Shown here: piece by piece, positions 1 to 12,565 of the stretch | How positions within the stretch are numbered: the first letter of the stretch is position 1 | Layout: each line of letters opens with the position of its first letter | Origin: Hydractinia symbiolongicarpus | Taxonomy: Eukaryota > Cnidaria > Hydrozoa > Anthoathecata > Hydractiniidae | Direction of reading: 5' to 3' | NCBI RefSeq assembly: GCF_029227915.1 | Contig: NC_079885.1 | Coordinates: 6,882,001-6,946,000, forward strand | DNA: 64,000 nucleotides | The notes under the pieces: generated by a model | What the model was told of the DNA's origin: nothing | Database searches by the model: none | What the model saw: only the letters and a program-made list of their open reading frames with translations | Made by a program: the position numbers and the translations under genes

Positions 1-1829
1 CGATTTTTAGCACGTGCGCTAGTTATTCCGAATTGCAACATCCGTGTTTACAGAAGCACGCTTGCCGAAATTATTCCAGATGTTTGCGATACAATATACA
101 ATATACAATATACAATTTTCACTTTTCAACATTCTTTTATTTTCTTTTCGCCATTTTCTCTTGTTTTATCTTAATTGATTTTTTACTGTAGTTTTCAACT
201 GTATTTTTTTTGCATAATATTCCGAAAAGTGATACATGACGTCAAACGAATAAAACAAAAGATTTACGAAATTTCAATAGAGAAAGATCATCCGTTTAAT
301 CAAAAACAGATAACACGTCCACCTTTTTGAAATGACGGATAGGTCAAATTTGGCAGGTCAAAATGTTTTATTTTTTTAAATACACGATCCGTTTTGACAT
401 ATGACTTATCCGTCAGCTTTAAACCTTCCGTTTAAACGGATCGTGTATTTCAGCCTGGCGTAGATATCTGACATTTCGACTGTACTACCACCTACGTAAG
501 GGGCGGCAATAAATGTTTTCATGGAATAGGATGTATTTCATGCTGAAAACACACGATTTCAGACATATTAGTCTATTTCCAATTAACTTAATTGGCGACA
601 GTAATGTTTGCGGACAATAACAGATTATAAAATTGTTTTAATTAAATTTTCTTTTCAAATTTACTTGTTATGCAACAAAAAAAAACGTTTCTTAAGACAC
701 AAAACAGGTAGTGATGCACAAAAAAGAAAGTTGTTGTAAAACAGGTGGGAAAAGTATTAAAGTATCTGACCAGAGTACAGGATAAAGTAGCAGAAACTCA
801 TCTTTGTCCCCCGAGTTTCTCGGTACCTAACCTGTTATTAAGGAGCAGCCGATAAGTAAATCTTCTTATTCATTCACGTGCGTGTTCACACGCATATGTT
901 TGAATTGCGTGTCCTATCCCATGAAAGTTAAGTTTTAAGCTACCATTTTGAAGTTAGCAAAGTTATTCCCAGGACCCTGTTTTTGAGAAGCGTAAACTCT
1001 GCGTAAACCAGACATCGGCAAAAAGTTCCTCACATGATCTAACCCAAGTGTGGAAACGGTAAGTAATTATTTGCAAGTCAGAGCGTACTTTGATTAAAAA
1101 GGATGACTGTTCCTGCTTACGATGAAGAGTTGGTCACGCTCATGTTGTCTGATAATGTATCAGCTATCATTATCAATGCTAGAAACACGTGTTTTGGTAT
1201 CAAACAGTTAACCAGTGAAATAGTAAACTTGAAACTTTTGACATTTTATGCTGTTATCTTGTTTTCTTGAAAGATATTTTTCTCTTTTTTATATAACATA
1301 TGTTTTATAACTCTTTTGTGAGCGTATTCAAACAATCAATGCTGTGCGTACCAGTATTTCTTTGTTTGCAAATGACATGTTTTCAATATTATTGAGGAAA
1401 ACAACAAAACTGTTGTGAATAAGACTTTCACGACAATGTTGATTTATTGTGAAAATTCTGTTAGTGTTCATTATTAAAATAACTGAAGTGAGTTGTACTG
1501 AGTCCTGTGACTTGTCTTGGTGTCTGCTGATATCTTTAATAGTGGGACCTTTTGAGCCGAAAATAATTAAGGGGTGAAACGCAGCGCAGATGTTAAAGAC
1601 GCATGTCTTCTTGTTGAGTTTGTTGTTGCTGTTTTTAACACATGTTTATGCCAAAAACATGTTTTTACTTCAATAAAATTAAAACAGACGCCAGCCCCAC
1701 TCCAACGTCTTTTTTCACAATGAGAACACAAAAAATACTGCAACAAAACGAGGCAATCACATATACAGGGGCGGTTATAAGTCTTTTTAAAAAAAAACAG
1801 TCTTCTTGACTATGCATCCTTCTCGAATA
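1..1829. other. Intergenic, no gene recognised
   Basis: No convincing coding exon is visible. A short AATATAC tandem run lies near 90-118. A foldback sits at 329-450: the 17-base arm at 378-394 (AAATACACGATCCGTTT) is the exact reverse complement of 434-450. A second pair (TGACGGATA near 332 and TATCCGTCA near 407) is nested with it. The rest is AT-rich single-copy-looking sequence. Confidence 0.5.
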
Positions 1830-1831
1830 TA

Positions 1832-2006
1832 CAGTGGAATCTCTCTATCTCGACTACTCTCTATCTCGAATTTCTCTCTATCTGGAACTAAATTCTCGGT
1901 TCCTTTGTGGTCCGCTTAAGGTATTTTCCTTCCTTTATCTCGAACTTTCTCTATCTCGAACAAATTTTTTGGTCCCTTGCGAGTTCGAGATAGAGAGATT
2001 CCACTG
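1832..2006. mobile_element. pogo/Tc1-type MITE, 175 bp
   Basis: Non-autonomous DNA transposon. The ends are inverted copies beginning CAGTGGAATCTCTCTATCTC and each is flanked by TA (1830-1831 and 2007-2008), the target duplication of Tc1/mariner/pogo elements. Inside, the motif CTCTATCTCGAA recurs several times next to the ends, as expected of repeated transposase-binding sites. The reading frame across it is a by-product of the repeats and encodes nothing recognisable. Confidence 0.8.
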
Positions 2007-2008
2007 TA

Positions 2009-3320
2009 CGTTTGACCTTTAATAAGGATCTTAAGTTAGGCGGTGTTCCTAATACAGCACCAGGGGTGCTCAAATGAACACATTTTTATATCAAAGAGAG
2101 CGCTTATTTGAGTCACTAAGTTTCCAAGGAGGGTTTCTTAAAATAAAGTAAACAAGAAAATAAACATGTATTTGGATTTTAACCTTTTGTTTTTGTACTA
2201 ATATTTCTCAATCCATTTCTTGGTCTTCGTCAATTTTTGGCTGCATTAAACTTCCCATTTTCGCTAGTTCTTCCTTCCTTAAATTTCTTGTATTTCAATC
2301 AGTTAGGGTTCAATTCAATTAAGTTTAGCTGAATCACTTCCGAACAACTTAAAATAAAAATTCTTCCATCGCTTATCTATGCCTATGCTCGTTTTGTGGG
2401 GAATTTCATGCGTCTGTTTTCTGTCTAGAAATAATTTCGTACGCTTTAAGTATAAATAGAGTCCATGATATAGCGGAAAGAAATCAGATAAGATTGGCCA
2501 CCATAACTTAGCTAAATGACTACGGTATTCACTTCCCTATGATTACCCTGAAGGTTAATTACCCACTACCCGCATAGCTACTTCCTTATACTGTATAATT
2601 AATTGCACTCCGTCGGAGTGCTTCTGAATCTTCTCTAATGGTGGCCACTATGAAAACTTTTTTTTTCGGTATTATACTCCCTAAAAAATAATACTTCGTA
2701 CTTTTACCTGACGACATACTATGGAGTGTTTTTTTGTAGCCATTTGTTAAAAAATAATTAAAAGGACAACTAAATGAATCTTGAATTGTGAACTAATAAA
2801 CGGTTTTTTTAACATATATAAAGATATGTAAATCAAGCGTGTATTTTAATTCTAAAGGTAAAATCAGAATTTTTGGTGATGGGCCAAAAGTCAAAGAGCG
2901 TAAAGGCTGGAGAACAGCATAATTTTGATGAATCCCAACGTCTATAGGAAAATATAAGTTGGGAAAAACCCGAACATTTCTCTGCGTACAATGAAGAAAC
3001 TTTCTTCTTGTGTGACAGGCGACACAAAAATCCTTTTTGACAAAACAATAGAAATGGCAGTTAAATATGTCATTGTACATTAGGAAATGATGGCGATTTG
3101 ATGAAAATGCGTCAATAGGGGTTACAGTATCCTCAGCAATTACTTTGGTCTATTTGTGGTTTACGAATCAAACGAAACTATTTATGGAAAATGATCGTGC
3201 TGACCATATCGCGAAAGCTATTTTCTGGCATCAATTTTTTCAATCAGACATTGAAACAATTTCTCACATGCAAAGTAAACAAATATGATTTGACGACTGC
3301 TAATTATAGCGGTAGAACCC
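2009..3320. other. Intergenic, no gene recognised
   Basis: AT-rich sequence without a supported exon. A TATAAATA box is present at 2451-2458, but no start codon followed by a splice donor or long frame could be tied to it. Confidence 0.45.
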
Positions 3321-3326
3321 AAACGG

Positions 3327-3334
3327 TATAAATA
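3327..3334 (+). promoter_or_regulatory. TATA box of the peroxidase gene
   Basis: TATAAATA lies 97 bases before the start codon of the signal-peptide exon at 3424. Transcription would be expected to start about 25-30 bases downstream, near 3355-3360. A similar TATA-to-ATG spacing is seen at 8419/8498. Confidence 0.55.
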
Positions 3335-3423
3335 GGAGGATCTTGGGAAAGTATTTCATCTAATTCTTGTTGCATAGCAAGAGCAAGGTACATCGTTGGA
3401 AGTACGAAAAACAGTTTTTAGAA

Positions 3424-6400
3424 ATGGCAAAATTGTCGACAGTTCTCGTTGGAGTTGTTCTAATGTTGCTGCAACACACCAGCCAAAGTAATTCACCTTT
3501 GTTCTTTGTCTATATACCTTTCTCCTTTGCAGGTTTTTATTACTTGAGATTAAATAGAACGATAAATACTGATGAACTAATTCTATACTCTTCAAATAAC
3601 ATTTTCAACAAAAGGCATTACTTAATTCTTTAGGTAATATTGAACTAATAAAAAACTAATAAAACTTGATTTATAACCTTGTTTCTATTTTTTTAGGCAT
3701 GCTAATAAACCAGCAAGACACATTCTCCAACTGTATTTCTGCCGTCTCATCTCGTAGATGTGCTTTTTATTGATTCTTATCAAGATTCAGATCAGTCGAT
3801 GGGACTTGTAACAATCTTATGCGAGGGATACAAGGAGCTGCGAATACCCCTTTGGCAAGATTATTGTGTAAGCTTATTACTTACCTTACAACTAGCATTT
3901 CTTAAGATAGTCAAGGCTTATTTATATGTGAAACAAGCTGCAACTGTGAATATAATGGACCACCCAAATACATTCATGTACCGTCATTTTAATTATCTTA
4001 ACACAAAAAATAACTCATGAATATTATCATTTTAGGTATGACTATCTTGTGACGAATAAATCAAATAACAATAACTGCTTTAATACATTTAGCTCCTTAT
4101 ATGCCGACGTTAATAATCGTGGAACACCTCGTGGCTTTCCTGGAACTCTTTCTGTTCCAACACCTCATGAAGTTTCTGCAGCTGTATTCTCTGTTCATAC
4201 TCAGAACATACAAAGATCTCGAGGATTATCAGCGATGTTTATGGCTTTTGGTCAATTTGTGGATCATGATTTCGGATATACAACGCATCCAACTTGTCAG
4301 CTTCCAGCGAATAGGTTATCTTATGAAAATCAATGCTATAGAAATGTCAGTAGAACTTTAATTAATATCTGGAAGTTTATTTTAGATGTGCATCAATGAC
4401 TGCTTTTACGTATCCATGTTTCCCAATCCGCTTTCAACGAAATGGTAAAAGTTGCACACCATTCGCGAGATCGTTTCCTGTTTGTCCTAGACGAAATCGT
4501 CGACGAGCTACGCGACAACAGATTAATATTATTACTTCTTATCTTGATCTCTCTCAAGTGTATAGCAATGATTTACAAGTCCACCGGCAGTTAAGACAAC
4601 TGGATGGTATGATGTATTTATTGTTATTATTACTAAATTATTTATCCAGGATAGCCTTGTCAGTTCCTATTGGTACTGCTTTCCATGGGGGACTTGCGAA
4701 GGGGATCCTAATGCATTTTAAAGCTCCCATTTGAGCTACGAAAGTCGTGCAAGCACAGCAATCGATTAACTAAACAACCGTCTAGGATATCAATTCTATT
4801 CTCATGCTGAACGCTAAACAGAAAGGACAGAGTTACAATTTTATAGTCTCTGGCATGACTCGGCCGGGGTTTGAACACAAGACCTCTCGCACTGGAAGCG
4901 AGCGCTCTACCACAAGGCTACCAGTCTTTCAATAGATTCGGTTGTATCATTTGTGCAATTATATTTAAGCTTTCACTATTATCAAAGGTCTACATAGCTT
5001 AATATTTTGATTATTTTGCATAAAAATAACGTACTACTATTTCTTCCAACGTTAGATGTTGGCACCATTCATTCTTTTTTAGTGAGGACAACTACAATTT
5101 AATTTAGGAAAGTTTTTATGAGGCATAAGTTCATATTCCAAGAGTTTTCATCAAAGCAATTGTATACACTCTTTCTTTATTGATCATATGCACTTAAAAG
5201 TTTGTCTTGATTTTGACATTGATGTTGAATTCGCTTGACCTGAGTTTTTTTTTAGTTTGTTTACGAAAATAAGAACAAAAAACATTCAGCAAAATATTAC
5301 TGGTTAAAATTATTTAAATTGCCATGACAAAATAATTGTTTATGCCGTTTTAGGAAGTGGATTATTGAAAGTAACCAACACAAATCTGTTTCCAATTAAA
5401 TTTCCAGAAACAGATACCCGATGTGATATTCCTGGCGGTTGCTCTTTGGTTGGTGATGATAGAGGGGATGAAAACATTGTTCTTCATACGCTCCATACTA
5501 TATTTGTGCGGAACCATAACTTTATTGCTAAACAACTAAAGAAGGCTCTAAGATATTGGAATAAGAATTTTCTTTTTGAAACAGCAAGAAAAATCAATAT
5601 TGCAATTTATCAGCGCATTATCTACACGGAGTTCTTACCAAACCTAATTGATGTGAGCTCCTACCAAAGATATAAACCATCGGTTGATGCTAGCATTTTC
5701 AATGTTTTTTCTACCGCAGCTTTTCGATTTGGCCACAGTTTAGTTCCAAACGCATGCTCACAACTCGATAAGAACTTCAACAGAGCCTTTGATGATATTT
5801 CTCTTCAAGCTTCTTTTGAAGATACTCGGATTATTCGTCAGCGTGGCATTGAGTCAACAGCATTTGGCTTAGTGGCAAATCAATCACAGCAAGTCGATGT
5901 ATCTTTTGCTTTCGGCCTTGCTCAAAGGTTATTTGTGCCCCCTGGAGAAAACACACATGACGATTTAACCGATTTGAACATTCAACGAGGCCGCGATCAC
6001 GGTCTACCAACATACGGGGCATGGAGAAGAATATGCAATCTACGCTCGGTTAGTTCATTCTCTGACTTAGCTGGTATTTTTACATCAAGAGTTGTGTCGA
6101 ACTTTCAAAAAATCTACACTGACCCGAATGATATTGACATTATTGCGGCTGGCATTGCGAAACTCCCACCAATGGAAAAATGCTTGGTCCAACATTCCAA
6201 TGTATTCAGCAGATCCAATTTGAAAGGCTAAGAGATGGAGACCAATTTTGGTATGAAAAGCCGTATTACTTTGCACATCCGCAACTTGACGAAATAAACA
6301 AGATGACATTGGCAAAGGTTTTATGCAACAGGTTAGCAGATATCGTTTCTATCCAACCAAAAGCTTTGCAAGCTGTTACTCGAAGAACAAGAAGAACAGA

Positions 6401-6452
6401 GTGTAGTAGCTTGTCAGGCATGAACTTTGCTGTTTGGCGATTTAATTATTAA
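3424..6452 (+). pseudogene. Animal haem peroxidase (peroxidasin/MPO type), probably inactivated
   Basis: Secreted haem peroxidase of the animal (An_peroxidase) family, which oxidises halides or organic substrates with hydrogen peroxide. Exons read from splice sites: 3424-3487 (signal peptide MAKLSTVLVGVVLMLLQ), 3697-3865 (DGTCNN, family start motif), 4036 to about 4349 (FGQFVDHDF, with distal His and calcium-binding Asp), about 4386-4606 (CFPI, TSYLD), and 5354-6452 (HTIFVRNHN, FRFGHS with proximal His, LNIQRGRDHGLP). Two breaks are visible. An in-frame TGA at 3771-3773 lies in exon 2, in a context compatible with a CpG change of CGA. A one-base loss in the A run at about 6176-6181 shifts frame just before LGPTFQCIQQIQFERLRDGD. 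The phase of the 4349/4386 junction also does not match cleanly. A degraded gene or uncorrected assembly errors are the alternatives. Confidence 0.85.
4733..4930 (-). mobile_element. tRNA-derived SINE in peroxidase intron
   Basis: The minus strand of 4857-4926 has a tRNA-like head: an A-box-like TAGCCTTGTGGTAGAGCGC, an anticodon stem CTCGC/GCGAG around TTCCAGT, and a B-box-like GTTCAAACC. The acceptor ends pair poorly and an unrelated tail follows down to about 4733, so this is a SINE rather than a working tRNA. It sits in the 747-base intron between peroxidase exons 4 and 5. Confidence 0.65.
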
Positions 6453-8410
6453 ATTATAGGATAAAATCTTATCTTGATAATAAAACTTTCTTTCGTAACA
6501 GATAGTTTTCCGTTGTTGAAATATTTAGACAAAAAATGTTCTTGTTATTAAGTAGGGCTCTATCTAATGGTAACCTGATATTCTCTTCATGGGGCATTGA
6601 TTTAAATAAACAACGGAGGCATTAAATGTTTTTGGCGTCCATTTGTGGGGCGTTGGAAAGACGGGTCGTTTCTATTAACTTTTGCTTTTAAACCGTATTC
6701 AGTTCCCGATGGCGTTAAATAGTTCGTATTTGTTGTGTTGCTGTGTTCGTTTTTGCTGTGCTTGCTGTGTCGCATTTTCAGCTTCCATACCTTTCAGAAT
6801 CGTAGATACTAGCCGTTTTTCGTAACGACACCGTAAAATTCCATGAAATTTTATAATTGGGAAAATATAATAACTTTTCTTGGGATTACCATTAGAAGTT
6901 GAAACTCGTAACACCACTTTACTTTATGAAAAGGAATCGTTGCCTAAATTAATCCGATTCCTTGATGTTTTTATGCGATTTATATAAAAGCCAGAAAATA
7001 TGCCACTTTAATTTGGCTTACAAAAATTTCTTACAAAAAAACAAATAATACTTTTCTCGAATTTCCTAATTATGCCAAACTCAATTAAAGAGGTCGATAC
7101 TAAAAATGATTCTCATCCCTAAGTTCCTTAGCAAAAGGTAGAACAAATTACCTAATTTTGTAAATATTTTTGTTCGTTAAGTGCCTCATTTGCGAGCTGA
7201 AAGTTACGGTCAAACCCTTCATATAACCGAGCTTTCTAAGAATAGCCTCAATTTCAAAACAAATATTTTCTTCAAATTTAAGTAAAATCCAAACAGAACA
7301 TTATATTGCTCTAAAAACTTCAGTTTTGTCATGATAATTTGATATTCTATCTGAATAATAGGTACTTGTATTTTTATTTTAACTAAAGTTACCAAAAAAG
7401 TTATTTTTTTAAAATTACGTTATCCTTGAAAGGAACGCCGATGTAAATGCTCCACACTGATGCGGTCAGCTTGGTGTTATCCATTGTTATTTTGTTAACT
7501 TAGATTGTTCTTTTGCTACGACAGGGTAATAGCAGGTTGTAGCCTGTATTTTTTGCAGCTGAAGTTAGGGAAGATTTCTTCTTGAATATACATTGCATTC
7601 AAAACATCTTTATCACTTTGATACTTTATTGCAATCTTGACATGGTGTATACAGGAATTACAAAGCATCACCTCGATGTGTGTCACGTTTTTACAAAATT
7701 ACTTCATTTCCAGATCTTATTTGATGAAATATAATTTTGTAATCACATTTTTCAAAAACTCCATTTTTTATTCAAACTAGAGTATAGTTTTCGACCATAA
7801 AAAAGTAAACTCATTGGCTTTAACAGGATGGCCCCCTATGCAGAGTTCCCATAATTTTGTAAGAGAGATGTACAGCATACTGGTGCGATCTTTCTAGCTT
7901 AAACAGCGGTTCTGAATTGACTAACACAGCTTTTTGCAAGACTTCCATACCTATGGGCACTGGAGAAGCTATAATAAGTGGTTAATTATTTATTATCACG
8001 CTAAATCATCGCTACGTTAATGATTCCATTATGAAAGTTTATATTCGATTTGACTTTGCAGAAAAAAAATCTTTCAAGCCTAATTAGGTAGTTCTCATTT
8101 AATTACACATATTTGATTAAAATTAAAACGAAACATCAAGACTTTCAATTTACAATAATATTCATTGATTCTAAGTATGTCATGATGTAAGTGAAAAATA
8201 GTTTTTTGAAACATCGCTACTAAAGGAATGGTACAACAATGGACTTTTCGTTTCATTTTCTTTTCTCTTTAAATGGCGTAAATAGATCAATAAAACAGTT
8301 TGACTTTTTTGCTTAAATAACACCCGACCAGATCTAAGGAAGCACGTAATGTACTATGAAATAATGTACACGTGATTTTATTGAAAGTACATGACTCGAT
8401 CTTTCGTTTT
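6453..8410. other. Intergenic, no gene recognised
   Basis: No coding exon can be supported. A TATATAAAAG box lies at about 6979-6988, but only a short unremarkable frame follows. The remainder is AT-rich. Confidence 0.45.
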
Positions 8411-8418
8411 AGTGTTTC

Positions 8419-8426
8419 TATAAAAG
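8419..8426 (+). promoter_or_regulatory. TATA box before signal-peptide exon
   Basis: TATAAAAG lies 79 bases before the ATG at 8498, a layout like that of the peroxidase gene upstream. Confidence 0.45.
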
Positions 8427-8497
8427 CTTAAACACTCCCATATTCGAATATTAAAGTATTATATACGCCTTATATTCTTATCGCGATAATTATCAAA

Positions 8498-8543
8498 ATG
8501 TTTTTACATACAATCGTAATTGTAATATTCTGTGTGGGGATTG
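8498..8543 (+). CDS. Candidate first exon encoding a signal peptide
   Basis: A start codon is followed by 15 codons, MFLHTIVIVIFCVGI, a short hydrophobic signal peptide, and then a strong donor G|GTAAGTA at 8544. With the TATA box at 8419 it looks like the first exon of a secreted-protein gene, resembling exon 1 of the peroxidase 5 kb upstream in layout. No downstream exon could be identified in the following repeats, so the gene may be truncated or run through unrecognised exons. The short length makes a chance occurrence possible. Confidence 0.35.
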
Positions 8544-8544
8544 G

Positions 8545-9390
8545 TAAGTATTTTAAATAGTAACATCCCCTATTTTAGTTTTTGGTTTAACCCTATTATA
8601 CCTGAGCTTTTTTTGACCTTGTAACGCCCCAGGGCTCTTATTCTCTTTTTGACAATTTCGCCAGGTGGTGTGCATATATATTTAACCTTTTTACGATCAT
8701 ATAATTACTCCAATTATATGGGTGAAATATGTTTTTACATTTTATACACGACGTAATTGCATATAATTGATCCAATTACGTTGACTATTGTTACAATCAA
8801 CCCTTTGAAGTATCATCACACATGTTCAATAAGCAACAATAACAAATTTTCCCCTTTGAAGTAAAAAAGTTCTCTTTGAAGTAGGAAAAAGTTCTTTGAA
8901 GTAAAAAATATTCTTTTAGTTATTATAAGTAACTATAACTAACTATATGTCAAGTTTAAACCTTACAAATTTATGTTACTGTAAATGGAAAAAGTAAACA
9001 TCAATCTATCATGAAATAAAAAAAAAGTAATAAACTGCCCTTTTCAAATGTGAATAAAATTTGCTGCGTTGGCGCCTCAAACGAAGGGTCTTAAAGTAAG
9101 CCAAAATAGCTAAAATGTTTATATAATTATTAAATTAACATTATTTTTGTCAATATTTACAAAAAAAATAATAAAAATCTATCATAAGCTACACAAATGC
9201 AAGAGAAATAATGCTGACGTCCGCAAAGAAATTTTGACAAAGTCAGCATTTGAATCATGATTTTTAATTGTCATGTGACAGATATCATCCATACCAAGTT
9301 TTATAATTTATAACCTAACACAAGGGAAGTTATGAGGTTAGGGCACTAAATTATTGTGCTTGAGCATTTAATACTTTATTCCGCGTTTGG
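8545..9390. other. Intergenic, short internal repeats only
   Basis: Around 8695-8785 the phrase ATATAATTRMTCCAATTA occurs twice, and near 8850-8925 the phrase CTTTGAAGTA is repeated about four times. No gene is recognised. Confidence 0.4.
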
Positions 9391-11370
9391 TTACTTTCGC
9401 AGAATATCTCTTTAGTGATGTAGCTATGAATGGGTATCCGATTTGCCTTTTTGCAAAAGTAAAGATTTACTTCAAATGGTCTGCTAGAACGTTATCTTCT
9501 TCGCGCGCGATATTTCTTAAAAGTATCTTTCTAGTGATGTATGCAAGCGTATATTCCACCTCTGCTTGTCTACTGTATCGTACATATATTTTATTTGTCT
9601 TGTTCTGCTAGGGCATCTAATATTTCAATGGAGCTAAAAATTCTCGCAAAATTTCCTTTTCATTGACTTATGAATGGGTCCAGCATTTCTGCTTTATTAC
9701 TGACCAGAAGATGGTTTTCCTTTGAATTTATTTGCCCTTTTAAAGGATCTAAGATTCTATATTGTGTAGTGTATTGGTCTGGTTTCGGACCTTTGATGTG
9801 TCATTACGCAGGAAGGTATTTGTCCAGAACATCGTATCTCTTGGTGTATCGATAAGTATAGAACAATACCACTTGTTTAATGTATAGTATATCGTCTTCC
9901 CTCAGATTGTCATGTTTTAGGACATCTAATAATGTCAGCTCGAATGAACATAGAATCGCTTCTAATGAAGTATGAGTGGGTATAGCACACTGCTGTCTGT
10001 TCAATGTATTGCCTTAAGACTTTTAATATGTTTTTTCGCGAGAGGATATTCGTCCAGAATGCAGTTTTGGTATTTTGTCAAAATATCTGTTCTATTAGTG
10101 GATGGATTTGTACCCTACCTCAATACCTCTATAGTGCAACGTGTTCCCTCAGATTGGTTTATATTGTAAAGCCTTCGCATTGATTGGTCTGCTTTAGGAC
10201 TGTTGATGCGTCATTTCCAGGGAGGGTATTTCTCCATAAAATTGTTTCTATTTGTGTATGGATGTATTTCCAGCATAAGTGTTTGTGAAGGGTAAAGTAT
10301 AAAATTTTCTCTTTGATTGGTCTTTTAAAATATCTCAGATCTTATTTTGCACATACCTCAACTTCTAAAAGTGTTACCTTAAATGACGTATGGATGTGTC
10401 TCACATTTACAGACTTCTTTTAATTTTTCTGCTAGGATTTCGACCTTTACTTTCATCCAGGTTGTTTTTTAGCCATGTATTGTAGAATATCCCATTTACT
10501 TACTGGTTTAGGGAGGCTTTATTTGAATAGATCTATTAGGTCATTTTTTAAATAGTCTTATCCAAGCTATCACTGTCGTCTCTATTGCATGTGCATAGGT
10601 ATAGAACAAAACCGCCTTTTTAGTGTATCATATACATCTTTCCTCAAATCTAACAGCTTAAGACTTTTACTGTGTCATTTGCGAGGGGGTATTTGTCCAG
10701 AATATTGTTTCTATTGGTGCATAGATGTGCACCCAATCTCACTGAATGTTTAATTTAAGGCGTAAAGTCTTCTCTTGATTGGCGTGCTTCATCTTTTCGG
10801 GGAAGCGTATTCGTCCAAAGTATAGTGTCTATTTGTGAATGGATTGTTATCCAACATCAGTGTTGGTTTGGTTTATAGTGAATAGTTTTTCCTTCGATTG
10901 GTCTGCTTTGGGACTTTTGATGTGTCATTTTCTTGGAGGGTATTTAGTCAAATTTGACTTCTATTGGTGGATGGATGTGTATCCAACCTCAATATTTGTT
11001 TAATTACAGTGTAAAGTCTACACATTGATTAGTCTGCTTTGGAACTTTCATTTTTTTATATCGCGGCAAGGTACTTGTCCAAAATATAGTGTCTCTTTGT
11101 CTATTGACGTGTATCCAACATCAGTGTTTGTTTAGTTTAAAGTATAAAGTCTTCTCTTGATTGTCGTGCTTGAGGACTTTTAATGTAGGACTTTTGATGT
11201 ATCATTTCGCAGAAGAGTATTTTGCCATAATATCATTTCTATTGGTAAATGGATGTATACTCAACCTCAATTGTTGTTTTTTTCAATATGTGATCACTTT
11301 GCATTAATTGGTCTACTTTAGAAATTTTGATACGTCATTTCCAGGGAGAACACTTGTTTCTACTGCGGAA
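9390..11370. repeat. Degenerate tandem array, roughly 115-145 bp units
   Basis: The phrases TCTGCTTTAGGACTTTTGATG, GGAGGGTATTTGTCCAGAATA, TATTGGTGNATGGATGTGTA and AAAGTCTTCTCTTGATTGG recur in the same order. The GGGTATTTGTCC phrase is found near 9810, 10044, 10218, 10685, 10802, 10936, 11066 and 11211. Units are most regular from 10640 rightwards and fade to the left. The open frames across it are not genes. Confidence 0.75.
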
Positions 11371-12565
11371 TAATGTGGCATATTACGTTGGTTATAGCCT
11401 ATCTACAAAAAAATGCATTTGTTATGTAGCGATAGAGAGTATTATAAGGGTAACATGCAATATTATGCGATATTACGTTGGTTATGGATTATTGACAGAA
11501 AAATATAATATTGTTATGGAACGATTGAGAGTATTATGAAGGTATTATGCTGTATTATGTAATATTACGTTGGTATGGCCATCGACAAAAAAAATTTGTA
11601 TTTTTTATGGAACGATAGAGAGTATTATGAAGGTATTATGCAGTATTATGCGATATTACGTTGGTATGGCCATCGACAGAAAATTTATGTATTTTTTATG
11701 AATTATGAAGGTATTATGCAGTATTATGCAGTATTATGCGATATTACGTTGGTATGGCCATCGACAGAAAATTTATGCATTTTTTATGAATTATGAAGGT
11801 ATTATGCAGTATTATGCAGTATTATGCGATATTACGTTGGTATGGCCATCGACAGAAAATTTATGTATTTTTTATGAATTATGAAGGTATTATGCAGTAT
11901 TATGCGATATTACGTTGTTATGGCCATCGACAGAAAATTTATGTACTTTTTTTGAATTATAAAGGTATTATGCAGTATTATGCAGTATTATGCGATATTA
12001 CGTTGCTATGGCCATCGACAGAAAATTTATGTATTTTTTATGTAACGACAGAGAGTATTATGAAGGTATTATGCAGTATTATGCGATATTACGTTGGTAT
12101 GGCCATCGACAGAAAATTTATGTGTTTTTTATGAATTATGAAGGTATTATGCAGTATTATGCAGTATTATGCGATATTACGTTGGTATGGCCATCGACAG
12201 AAAATTTATGTATTTTTTATGTAACGACAGAGAGTATTATGCAGTATTATGCAGTATTATGCGATATTGCGTTGGTATGGCCATCGACAGAAAATTTTTG
12301 TATTTTTTATGTAACGACAGAGAGTATTATGCAGTATTATGCAGTATTATGCGATATTGCGTTGGTATGGCCATCGACAGAAAATTTATGTGTTTTTTAT
12401 GAATTATGAAGGTATTATGCAGTATTATGCGATATTACGTTGTTATGGCCATCGACAGAAAATTTATGTACTTTTTTTGAATTATAAAGGTATTATGCAG
12501 TATTATGCAGTATTATGCGATATTACGTTGGTTATGGATTATTGACAGAAAAAATATGTATTTGT
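11370..12565. repeat. Satellite array, about 80-95 bp units
   Basis: About eleven copies of a unit with TATTATGCGATATTACGTTG, GGCCATCGACAGAAAATTTATG and TTTTTTATGAATTATGAAGG. Units differ mainly in how often TATTATGCAG is repeated and in whether a TAACGACAGAGAG segment is present. The array is bracketed at both ends (about 11470-11506 and 12521-12557) by a variant unit with GGTTATGGATTATTGACAG. Frames through it arise only because the unit is nearly stop-free. Confidence 0.9.

Noticed and set aside
1834-2022. 62-residue frame in the first MITE
   Set aside because: Made from the subterminal CTCTATCTCGAA repeats; no domain.
3771-3773. Selenocysteine at the peroxidase TGA
   Set aside because: The position is outside the catalytic motifs, animal haem peroxidases do not use selenocysteine, and another disabling break lies downstream.
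4857-4926. Functional tRNA with CCA anticodon on the minus strand
   Set aside because: Acceptor ends pair poorly and a SINE tail follows; classed as SINE head.
11327-12545. Several overlapping frames with repeated HRQKIYVFFMNYEGIMQ-type peptides
   Set aside because: Satellite units lacking stops; frames change between units and no protein family is suggested.
11370-12565. CRISPR-like alternation of repeats and spacers
   Set aside because: The units are wholly homologous tandem repeats with no unique spacers, in animal DNA.
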